In this document: positions 6,035 to 12,421 of the stretch, piece by piece
How positions within the stretch are numbered: position 1 is the first letter of the stretch
Layout of the letters: every line of letters starts with the position of its first letter
Assembly: GCA_021805585.1 (NCBI GenBank)
Contig: JAJZEY010000270.1
Span: forward strand, 1 to 12,421
Reading direction: 5' to 3'
Length of the DNA: 12,421 bases
From: Planctomycetota bacterium
Lineage (GTDB): Bacteria > Planctomycetota > Phycisphaerae > WQYP01
The notes under the pieces: generated by a model
Seen by the model: the letters and a program-made list of their open reading frames with translations, nothing else
Database searches by the model: none
What the model was told of the DNA's origin: nothing
Made by a program: the position numbers and the translations under genes

Positions 6035-8911
6035 TTACTTGCCCACCGGCGTCCCTTCGCTTACTTCAACCTGGCTGGGCGCGGCAACTTTGCCATTGCC
6101 CAGGCTGTGGTCCCGCCGTTCCGGTTCCGTCAGGGAAAGATTCAAAGCCCGTGCGATGATTTCTTCCTGTTCGTGGTGATGGCGTTCATGTGAACCGGCG
6201 GCCGGGCTGCTGGAGGGTTTGCGGCCAATGTAGATCAGCTTCTGCATGCCGGGCCAATGATAGTGCAGTTTAGCGCCGATAAACGGATACACGCCGTTGT
6301 TACGCGGTTCTTCCTGCACCCAGACCATTTCCACCCCTTTTGGATAAGTACGGGCGATTTCAGTCAGCCGTTCGGCATGGAACGGATAAATCTGTTCGAG
6401 TCGCAGAATAGCGATATCCGCAATACGGTGACGTTCGCGTTCGGCCAGCAGTTCGTAGTAAATCTTTCCGCTGCAAATCAGGACGCGCCGCACGCGGGAG
6501 CGTTCCAGCGGGCGGATTTCATCAATAATTTCTTCAAACTGCGCGCCGGCAAAATCGTTGAGGGTGGAAACCGCCAGTTTGTTTCGGAGCAGACTTTTGG
6601 GAGCCATGACAATGAGCGGTTTGCGGAATTGACGCAGCACCTGCCGCCGCAGCAAATGGAAATATTGCGCTGGTGTGGTGGGGTTGCAGACCTGAATGTT
6701 ATCTTCAGCGGCCAATTGTAAAAACCGTTCCAGACGGGCGTGGGAATGTTCCGGCCCCTGACCTTCATATCCGTGGGGCAGCAGCATAACCAGCCCATTG
6801 TATTTGCCCCATTTGGTTTCGGCGGTGGTGATAAACTGGTCAATAATCGGCTGGGCCATGTTTACAAAATCGCCGAACTGGGCTTCCCACATGACCAGTG
6901 CCTGCGGATCCGCGGATGAAAAACCATATTCAAATCCGACCACAGCCAGTTCGGAAAGCATGGTGTTAATAATGGTAAAGCGGGATTTGCTTTCGCTGAA
7001 GGCCCCCAGCGGGGTGTGGCCACGACCGGTCTGGGAGTCGTAAATAACCGCATTGCGATGGCTGAACGTGCCGCGGCAAACATCCTGTCCGGTCAGACGA
7101 ACCCAAATTCCCTGATCCAGCAGCGAGCCAATCGCGAGCATTTCGCCGCAGCCCCAGTCAATGTCAGCCCCCTTGGTTACCGAATCGAGGCGCATTTTGT
7201 ACATCTGGGCAACCTTCGGATGGACATTGAATCCCTCCGGCATGGTGCAGACCTGACGGGCGATTTTTGTCAGACGTTCGCCGGGTACCGCAGTCTCCAC
7301 GCGCCAGTCGCGAATATCACGTGGTGCCTTCACCAGCTCCCGCCATGGCCCGCGGGTCGGCGGGGGCAGATCGGTGGGTTTGAACGTTTGTGCATATTCC
7401 TGAGCTTTTTCGAGGCGCTCATGCACCTGCGCGGCCATGGCATCCAAATCGGTCGCATTGACGACGCCCGACTCCAGAAGGCGCTTGGCGTACAATTGCC
7501 GGGTGGTGGGATGTTTGGCGATTTGCCGGTAAACCACCGGCTGGGTCACGCTGGGGTCATCCAATTCATTATGGCCCCGGCGGCGGTAACAGACCAGATC
7601 AATAATGACATCCGCCTTGAAACGCTGACGGAATTCCATTGCCAGTCGTGCCGCGTGCACCACCGCTTCCGGGTCATCTCCATTTACATGAAATACGGGT
7701 GCCTGAATGGCACGGGCGATATCGCTTGGATAGCGTGTGAAGCGCGAATCGGTCGGGTCGGTGGTGAATCCGATCTGATTGTTGCAGATAATATGAACCG
7801 TGCCCCCCGTGCGGTAGGCCTCAAGTTCCGAAAGATACAGTGTTTCAGATACGATCCCCTGCCCGGTGAAGGCCGCATCACCGTGAATCAGGACGGGGAC
7901 CACTCGCTGGCGGGTGACATCTCCCTTGCGGTTTTGTTTCGCCCGAACAATGCCCTCCACCACCGGGTCCACAATTTCCAGATGGCTTGGATTGGCGGCC
8001 AGGGAAAGGTGAATGGCCCCGCCCGCCTGGGTGGTATGGTCGTAGGCATAACCGAGGTGGTACTTCACATCCCCGTCACCACCCACTTTCTGGGGGCGGT
8101 CCAGAACCTCCGCCATAATCATTTCATAAGGCTTTTTAAGGATATGGGCCAACACATTCAGGCGTCCGCGGTGGGCCATTCCGAAAATCACTTCATCCAC
8201 ACCCAGTGCCGCACCATGTTCAATTAATTCATCCAGCAGGGTTATTTGTGATTCCCCACCCTCTATGGAAAAACGCTTAACGGTGGGGTGACGGCGCTGG
8301 AGAAATTGCTCGAAATCTTCGGCCGCGATCAGGCGAGACATGATAAATTTACGCTGCTCGGCGGTCAGTTCGGGTTTGTTGAGCATCGGCTCCATGCGTT
8401 CCTGTAAAAACGCGCGCTGGGCCGGATCTTGTATGTCCATATATTCGACGGCAAGCGTGCCGCAGTAGGTGGTCCGCAGCATCGAAATAAGCTGCCGCAG
8501 TGAAACAACGCTGTTGCCGGCAAAACTTCCGGCCTTCACCATACGGTCTAAGTCCGCTTCGCGCAGTCCGAATTCTTCCAGTGATAGAAATGGATGTTCC
8601 GTCTGATTCCGCCCCAACGGGTCTAAATCGGCGATTAAATGGCCCCATTCGCGATAACTGTGAATCAGATCGGCGATCTGCAAATCGGGTTCGGCCGCCA
8701 GACCCGTCGCCATGGCTGCCGCCGAGGCTTGGGTTGAAACCGCCGATAACGCCCCATCAGAGGCCAAGTTAAAGCCCTGAAAAAACCAGCGCCACTGGGC
8801 ATCAACCGATTGCGGGTCCTGTTGCCATTTCTGATAAAGGTCTTGAAGAAATTCCGCGTTCAGGGCGTTTACCGAGTCAATTGGACGGCCCAAAGAGTCC
8901 GAGGTGTCCAC
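6035..8911 (-). CDS. sucA: 2-oxoglutarate dehydrogenase E1, thiamine-diphosphate dependent
   Basis: This 958-residue protein decarboxylates 2-oxoglutarate using thiamine diphosphate and passes the succinyl group to the lipoyl arm of SucB in the TCA cycle. The start is a GTG (8909-8911) with GGAG 8 bases upstream. The N-terminus [20 protein letters not shown] (about 18-37) is the typical E2-binding segment. Key motifs are [11 protein letters not shown] (244-254), the ThDP/Mg site GDAAFTGQG (344-352) through NNQIGFTT (377-384), [10 protein letters not shown] (408-417) and [10 protein letters not shown] (444-453). Further on come [34 protein letters not shown] and [10 protein letters not shown] near the C-terminus. 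The E. coli protein has 933 residues; the extra length is mainly a C-terminal tail of about 35 residues ending VSEGTPVGK. There is no fused acyltransferase domain, unlike actinobacterial Kgd. It is the first gene of the sucAB operon. Confidence 0.97.
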   Translation of the reverse strand: MDTSDSLGRPIDSVNALNAEFLQDLYQKWQQDPQSVDAQWRWFFQGFNLASDGALSAVSTQASAAAMATGLAAEPDLQIADLIHSYREWGHLIADLDPLGRNQTEHPFLSLEEFGLREADLDRMVKAGSFAGNSVVSLRQLISMLRTTYCGTLAVEYMDIQDPAQRAFLQERMEPMLNKPELTAEQRKFIMSRLIAAEDFEQFLQRRHPTVKRFSIEGGESQITLLDELIEHGAALGVDEVIFGMAHRGRLNVLAHILKKPYEMIMAEVLDRPQKVGGDGDVKYHLGYAYDHTTQAGGAIHLSLAANPSHLEIVDPVVEGIVRAKQNRKGDVTRQRVVPVLIHGDAAFTGQGIVSETLYLSELEAYRTGGTVHIICNNQIGFTTDPTDSRFTRYPSDIARAIQAPVFHVNGDDPEAVVHAARLAMEFRQRFKADVIIDLVCYRRRGHNELDDPSVTQPVVYRQIAKHPTTRQLYAKRLLESGVVNATDLDAMAAQVHERLEKAQEYAQTFKPTDLPPPTRGPWRELVKAPRDIRDWRVETAVPGERLTKIARQVCTMPEGFNVHPKVAQMYKMRLDSVTKGADIDWGCGEMLAIGSLLDQGIWVRLTGQDVCRGTFSHRNAVIYDSQTGRGHTPLGAFSESKSRFTIINTMLSELAVVGFEYGFSSADPQALVMWEAQFGDFVNMAQPIIDQFITTAETKWGKYNGLVMLLPHGYEGQGPEHSHARLERFLQLAAEDNIQVCNPTTPAQYFHLLRRQVLRQFRKPLIVMAPKSLLRNKLAVSTLNDFAGAQFEEIIDEIRPLERSRVRRVLICSGKIYYELLAERERHRIADIAILRLEQIYPFHAERLTEIARTYPKGVEMVWVQEEPRNNGVYPFIGAKLHYHWPGMQKLIYIGRKPSSSPAAGSHERHHHEQEEIIARALNLSLTEPERRDHSLGNGKVAAPSQVEVSEGTPVGK

Positions 8912-8966
8912 GATGCAGTCTCCGAATGATCACAGGCCGTTTTACAACAAGCTCACAGCCTGATGA

Positions 8967-8995
8967 ATAATAAAATCTCTCTACACACTTGTTAG
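8967..8995 (-). promoter_or_regulatory. Probable sucAB promoter
   Basis: On the minus strand, CTAACA (8990-8995, 4 of 6 matches to -35) is followed by 17 bases and TATTAT (8967-8972, 5 of 6 to -10). Transcription would begin near 8960, about 50 bases before the GTG start. The -35 touches a 23-bp palindrome, which adds weight to the placement. Confidence 0.45.
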
Positions 8996-9018
8996 TTTAG
9001 CCGATTAAATCGCCTAAA
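8996..9018. promoter_or_regulatory. 23-bp palindrome, candidate sucAB operator
   Basis: Arms TTTAGCCGATT (8996-9006) and AATCGCCTAAA (9008-9018) are inverted repeats matching at 10 of 11 positions around a single central base. With a one-base centre it suits a dimeric regulator on DNA rather than an RNA hairpin. It lies directly upstream of the predicted -35 of sucA, a usual place for an activator or repressor site. The regulator is unknown. Confidence 0.55.
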
Positions 9019-9356
9019 ACCACACACGCCACGCGCGATAATTTTTATATTTACGAAAATACCAATCATACACGGTTCACCGGTCATCCATGTCCAGCTT
9101 TTTATCCGCAGCGGAACGAGAACCCGCCCATTCTGGCTTGCCGGGGCGAATGACTCCAAACAATCGCACCCATAAGTCATTATCGGATGCTGATAAGCTA
9201 CGACTTGATTGGAATTGGCAACCAAACGCAGCTTGACCAACTTTAGCCATGGATATTCTAATTATTAAATAAAATCTTATTATTTGCGAATAATCGCCGT
9301 TGATTTTGATAGAACGCGCTCACATACCAAATTGCCGCGGCAGAACAAATGCTCCA

Positions 9357-9398
9357 CCGGTTACGTTTTGCCGGTTGAATCTTGCCGGTTACGTCTTG
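9357..9398 (+). repeat. Three tandem 14-bp repeats upstream of kdp
   Basis: The units are CCGGTTACGTTTTG (9357-9370), CCGGTTGAATCTTG (9371-9384) and CCGGTTACGTCTTG (9385-9398), head to tail without gaps. CCGGTT and the final TTG are constant. They end 106 bases before the first kdp-operon start. Tandem direct repeats here suggest binding sites for a regulator of K+ uptake, though 14-bp spacing is not the 10-11 bp usual for OmpR/KdpE-type response regulators. Confidence 0.6.
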
Positions 9399-9504
9399 AT
9401 ATTTTTTTGATACCAATAGACCGTTTTTTTACAGCATCTTGAATTCCGTTCCTTTACAACAGGCTTGTGCCTTGTGCATGGAATGTATGTTGCCGGAGAA
9501 AAAA

Positions 9505-9597
9505 ATGGACTGGCTTATGTTAGGTGTAACTTTTGCACTTCTGGCTCTCACGCTGGGGCTGCTTAAATTGTGCGGCATTTTAGGAGACCAGTCATGA
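9505..9597 (+). CDS. 30-residue membrane microprotein leading the kdp operon
   Basis: The sequence begins MDWLMLGVTFALLALTLGLL and ends KLCGILGDQS. Residues about 3-26 form a single transmembrane helix. The ATG at 9505 has GGAG at 9495-9498, six bases upstream. Its stop overlaps the kdpF start in an ATGA junction (9594-9597), so the two are probably translationally coupled. It is similar in size to KdpF but does not align with it and lacks KdpF's GYL...P-E-x-F pattern. Its position as first gene of the operon points to a role with the Kdp pump, as an extra small subunit or a leader peptide whose translation tunes kdpF. Both are inferences. I do not know a named family. Confidence 0.65.
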   Translation: MDWLMLGVTFALLALTLGLLKLCGILGDQS

Positions 9598-9683
9598 CGG
9601 TAATCGATTGGCTTGGTGCCCTGCTGTCCCTGGCGATGCTGGGCTATCTGATTTTCGCCATGCTTTTTCCGGAGAAGTTTTAA
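9594..9683 (+). CDS. kdpF: KdpF, small subunit of the K+-transporting ATPase
   Basis: This 29-residue single-helix membrane peptide has the KdpF pattern LGYLIFAMLFPEKF (compare E. coli LGYLVYALINAEAF, also 29 residues). KdpF packs against KdpA and stabilises the KdpFABC complex. The ATG at 9594 has AGGAG at 9582-9586, seven bases upstream. It overlaps the preceding microprotein by four bases and kdpA by one base (TAATG at 9681-9685), so translation of all three is likely coupled. Confidence 0.9.
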   Translation: MTVIDWLGALLSLAMLGYLIFAMLFPEKF

Positions 9684-11461
9684 TGCCTTTGAATGCCTGG
9701 TTACAAATGGCGCTTTATATGGGCGTGCTGCTCCTGTTGGTCAAACCGTTGGGCACCTACATGGCCTGCGTTTATGAAGGCAGGCCCACCTTAATGAAAA
9801 AGGCGCTCGGGTGGCTTGAAACGCTGACCTGCCGTCTTTGCGGCATTCATACCGACACGCCCATGACCTGGCGGACCTACGCCGTCGCCGTCATGCTTTT
9901 CAGCCTGATCAGCGTGCTGGCGGTTTATCTGCTGCAGCGGGTTCAGGGGTTTTTGCCGCTTAATCCCCAACATCTGCCCGGCGTGGCACCGGACCTTTCG
10001 CTGAACACCGCCATCAGCTTTGCCACCAATACCGACTGGCAAAGCTACAACGGCGAAACCACACTTAGCTACCTGACGCAAATGCTGGCGATGACGGTGC
10101 AGAACTTTGTTTCCGCGGGTGTCGGTATGGCGGTACTGGTGGCCGTTATTCGCGGCATTCGTGGAAAGCAAGTTACTAATCTTGGTAATTTCTGGGTGGA
10201 TTTGATCCGTGGGGTGGTCTATATCTTGTTACCGCTGTCGTTTGTTCTGGCGATGGCGCTGGTGTCGCAGGGGGTGGTGCAGACTCTGAATCCGTATAAA
10301 AAAGTGCCGTTGATTCAGCCCATCAGCTACAGCAAACCGGTCACGGGCACCGACGGCAAAACAATGAACCAGACGGTTTGGGTGAAGCATCAGGTATTGC
10401 CGCTGGGGCCGGCGGCTTCGCAGATTGCCATCAAGCAGTTGGGGACCAACGGCGGCGGCTTTTTCGGCGCAAATTCCGCGCATCCTTTTGAAAATCCTAC
10501 GCCGCTGAGTAACTTTTTAGAGATGCTGGCTATTCTGCTTATTCCCGCGACTCTCTGTTACACCTACGGAAAAATGGTGGGCGACACGCGGCAGGGTTGG
10601 GCGATTCTGGCCACCATGCTGCTGATTTTCGTGCCCCTGATGATCGCCTGCGTGGCGGCGGAACATACCGCCAATCCCGGCAGTGCATTTGACGGTGTCA
10701 ACCAGACCCATTCGGCATTTATGTCCGGCGGAAATATGGAGGGAAAAGAAACGCGGTTTGGCGTGACAGATTCCGCCATTTGGGCCACCGCTACCACCGC
10801 GGCATCCAATGGATCCGTCAATTCCATGCACGATTCCTTTACCCCGCTGGGCGGATTAATACCGCTCTGGCTTATGGAAATGGGTGAAATTATTTTCGGC
10901 GGCGTGGGGTCCGGACTTTATGGCATGTTGGCTTTTGTGATTGTGGCCGTTTTCGCCGCCGGACTGATGGTAGGCCGCACGCCGGAATACCTTGGAAAAA
11001 AAATAGAGGCCTTTGAAATGAAAATGGCGGCCCTGATTGTCCTGATACCGCCCGCGATGGTCCTGCTGGGCGCGGCGGCGGCGGTTTGCGTGCCCTCCGC
11101 TGCGGCAGCCACGAACAATCCCGGCGCGCACGGCTACAGCGAAATTCTGTACTGGGCGAGTTCCGTGGGCAACAACAATGGCAGCGCCTTTGCCGGATTA
11201 AATACCGACAACCTGTTCTACAACCTGGCCGGAGCGATCATGATGTGGATATCACGCTACTGGCTGATTGTGCCGGTTCTGGCTATCGCCGGGTCGCTGG
11301 GGCGAAAAAAAGTGATTCCTGTATCCGGCGGGACGCTTCCGACGCACAACGCACTGTTTGTGGTGTGGCTTACCGCCACCGTGGTGCTGATTGCGGCGCT
11401 TACATTTCTACCCGCGCTGGCACTTGGCCCGATCGCGGAATATTTTCAGATGATGCATTGA
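9683..11461 (+). CDS. kdpA: KdpA, K+-binding channel subunit of the K+-transporting ATPase
   Basis: This 592-residue multi-pass inner-membrane protein binds and selects K+ in the high-affinity KdpFABC pump. The start at 9683 shares one base with the kdpF stop and has GGAG 8 bases upstream; an in-frame ORF extension to 9608 only overlaps kdpF. The four selectivity-filter regions are intact: TNTDWQSYNGE (115-125), GTNGGGFFGANSAHPFENP (254-272), GGVGSGLYGM (406-415) and NNNGSAFAGL (497-506). It is longer than E. coli KdpA (557). Much of the excess is an insertion at about 205-236 (YKKVPLIQPISYSKPVTGTD onward) before the second filter, probably outside the membrane. kdpB follows after 52 bases. 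Confidence 0.98.
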   Translation: MPLNAWLQMALYMGVLLLLVKPLGTYMACVYEGRPTLMKKALGWLETLTCRLCGIHTDTPMTWRTYAVAVMLFSLISVLAVYLLQRVQGFLPLNPQHLPGVAPDLSLNTAISFATNTDWQSYNGETTLSYLTQMLAMTVQNFVSAGVGMAVLVAVIRGIRGKQVTNLGNFWVDLIRGVVYILLPLSFVLAMALVSQGVVQTLNPYKKVPLIQPISYSKPVTGTDGKTMNQTVWVKHQVLPLGPAASQIAIKQLGTNGGGFFGANSAHPFENPTPLSNFLEMLAILLIPATLCYTYGKMVGDTRQGWAILATMLLIFVPLMIACVAAEHTANPGSAFDGVNQTHSAFMSGGNMEGKETRFGVTDSAIWATATTAASNGSVNSMHDSFTPLGGLIPLWLMEMGEIIFGGVGSGLYGMLAFVIVAVFAAGLMVGRTPEYLGKKIEAFEMKMAALIVLIPPAMVLLGAAAAVCVPSAAAATNNPGAHGYSEILYWASSVGNNNGSAFAGLNTDNLFYNLAGAIMMWISRYWLIVPVLAIAGSLGRKKVIPVSGGTLPTHNALFVVWLTATVVLIAALTFLPALALGPIAEYFQMMH

Positions 11462-11513
11462 CGGCCTTTAAGTTGACACATGTTGTATATATTTGGTTAT
11501 ATGGAGACGATTC

Positions 11514-12421
11514 ATGGCATCCCCAACCGCAAAACCGGCGGCCAACCTGTTTGACGCCGCCATTATTCGCCGCGCCATTATCGACGCCCTTAAAAAGCTT
11601 GACCCACGGATTCAGATACGCAATCCGGTCATGTGTGTGGTTTTCATCGGCGGCATTTTAACCACACTTCTGTTCGTTCAGGCCTGCCTGGGCCACGGCG
11701 AAGCGCCGGCGGGGTTTATTCTGGGTATCAGCGTATGGCTGTGGTTTACCGTGCTATTCGCCAATTTCGCTGAAGCCATGGCGGAAGGGCGCGGCAAGGC
11801 GCAGGCCGACACCTTACGCCGCGCACGGCGCGACACACCGGCCCGCAAGCTTTCCGAAGCTCGTCGCACCGCCGCAGCGCAATTGGTGCCCGCCACCACA
11901 CTGCGGAAGGGAGACGTTCTGCTGGTGGAAACCGGTGAAACGATCCCTGCCGACGGTGAAGTAATCGATGGAGTCGCTTCGGTGGATGAATCCGCTATAA
12001 CCGGTGAATCGGCACCCGTTATTCGTGAATCCGGTGGCGACCGGTCCAGCGTCACCGGGGGCACACGCGTGCTTTCCGACTGGCTGATTGTGCGCGTGAC
12101 CTGTGATCCCGGCGAAACTTTTCTGGACCGGATGATTTCCCTGGTCGAAGGCGCCAACCGCCAGAAGACCCCCAATGAAATCGCGCTGAATATTCTGCTG
12201 GCCAAGCTTACCATTATTTTTCTGCTGGTCTGCATGACTTTGCTGCCATTTTCCATATATGCCGTGCACGCGACGGGTCGCGGTTCACCGGTGGCCATTA
12301 CCGTGCTGGTGGCGTTATTGGTTTGCCTGATACCCACCACTATCGGCGGCCTGCTTTCCGCCATTGGCATTGCCGGTATGGACCGGATGATTCAGGCCAA
12401 TGTCATTGCAACTTCCGGCCG
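11514..12421 (+). CDS. kdpB: KdpB, ATP-hydrolysing subunit of the K+-transporting ATPase, partial
   Basis: The first 302 codons are visible; the gene leaves the window. KdpB is the P-type ATPase catalytic subunit that powers K+ uptake through KdpA. The ATG at 11514 has GGAG at 11503-11506, seven bases upstream. Visible features are transmembrane helices (about 38-58, 66-86, 231-252, 258-287), the small region EGRGKAQAD (91-99), the actuator-domain TGES motif (163-166) followed by APVIRES, and the signature [13 protein letters not shown] (271-283) with the membrane Pro274. The sequence ends at ATSG, where the family normally continues toward the DKTGT phosphorylation site, so the catalytic aspartate is not seen. 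The Ser of TGES (S166) corresponds to the residue whose phosphorylation inhibits E. coli KdpB (Ser162). Confidence 0.97.
   Translation, partial: MASPTAKPAANLFDAAIIRRAIIDALKKLDPRIQIRNPVMCVVFIGGILTTLLFVQACLGHGEAPAGFILGISVWLWFTVLFANFAEAMAEGRGKAQADTLRRARRDTPARKLSEARRTAAAQLVPATTLRKGDVLLVETGETIPADGEVIDGVASVDESAITGESAPVIRESGGDRSSVTGGTRVLSDWLIVRVTCDPGETFLDRMISLVEGANRQKTPNEIALNILLAKLTIIFLLVCMTLLPFSIYAVHATGRGSPVAITVLVALLVCLIPTTIGGLLSAIGIAGMDRMIQANVIATSG

Larger units (their letters stand above)
8912..9504. other. Divergent intergenic region between sucA and kdp
   Basis: About 590 bp separate the two divergent operons. The region holds the sucAB promoter and palindrome, an AT-rich stretch (about 9251-9300) and three 14-bp repeats near kdp. 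Two overlapping minus-strand ORFs exist (8992-9240, 82 codons from TTG; and one of 57 codons from an ATG at 9250), but they lie in different frames, lack family features, and the longer one runs through the palindrome, so I do not call either. I could not find a confident kdp promoter or a known riboswitch. Confidence 0.55.

Noticed and set aside
4747..6193. Long plus-strand ORFs (372 and 344 codons) opposite sucB
   Set aside because: They mirror the conserved sucB codons, are rich in low-complexity Gly/Arg or Ala/Ser, and have no operon context.
7016..8227. 403-codon ORF on the plus strand opposite sucA
   Set aside because: It is antisense to a fully conserved E1 gene and its translation shows no domain; long antisense ORFs are common opposite GC-rich genes.
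8992..9250. Hypothetical minus-strand genes (82 and 57 codons) in the sucA-kdp spacer
   Set aside because: They overlap in different frames, show no clear ribosome-binding site or recognisable family, and the 82-codon one crosses the palindrome upstream of sucA.
9338..9353. Sigma54-like GG-N10-GC site upstream of kdp
   Set aside because: GG (9339-9340) and GC (9351-9352) have the right spacing, but the flanking bases match poorly and there is no enhancer-binding-protein context.
9357..9398. CRISPR-like array
   Set aside because: The repeats are only 14 bp and directly adjacent, with no spacers and no cas genes.
8912..9504. c-di-AMP (ydaO-type) or other riboswitch controlling kdp
   Set aside because: Such riboswitches precede kdp in some Gram-positive bacteria, but I find none of the conserved core segments here.

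Overview
This window comes from a bacterium with moderate-to-high GC content. The genes are recognisable, but the organism can only be inferred. The HU-like protein of the 'ARKGINPFT...KPLKALKDM' type, the short hairpin-rich dispersed intergenic repeats and the style of the TPR and Tat-exported proteins suggest Planctomycetota, perhaps a Phycisphaerae-like lineage. There is no rRNA or other marker gene to prove this. I see no insertion sequence, CRISPR array, tRNA or phage gene.

Left part (1-3214). A leftward, truncated gene encodes a Tat-exported protein with a beta-helix-like N-terminal module. It has a good sigma70-type promoter. A 490-bp spacer follows, then a rightward gene for a 695-residue signal-bearing TPR protein. 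Imperfect copies of a ~140-bp dispersed repeat flank the TPR gene in direct orientation.

Middle (3215-4698). A ~900-bp spacer holds the second repeat copy, a very strong leftward intrinsic terminator (12-bp perfect stem), two further imperfect hairpins and one doubtful 54-codon ORF. Next comes a leftward HU-family DNA-binding protein with its own promoter. Just upstream of it is the intrinsic terminator of the sucAB operon.

Right of centre (4699-9018). A leftward sucA-sucB operon encodes 2-oxoglutarate dehydrogenase E1 and dihydrolipoyl succinyltransferase E2, two of the three components of the TCA-cycle oxoglutarate dehydrogenase complex. The E3 gene (lpd) is not in the window. A 23-bp near-perfect palindrome abuts the predicted -35 of this operon and is a likely operator.

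Right end (9019-12421). A ~590-bp divergent spacer carries three tandem copies of a 14-bp repeat and leads into a rightward high-affinity K+ uptake operon. The order is an unnamed 30-residue membrane microprotein, kdpF, kdpA and kdpB (cut by the window end just before its phosphorylation motif). The first three genes overlap by 1-4 bases, so they are probably translationally coupled. KdpF, KdpA and KdpB form the KdpFABC P-type ATPase; kdpC and any kdpDE regulators must lie beyond the window.

Most of the window is ordinary metabolism and transport. The points worth a second look are the regulatory DNA (sucA palindrome, kdp 14-bp repeats), the kdp leader microprotein, the dispersed repeat pair and the terminator without an obvious adjacent gene.
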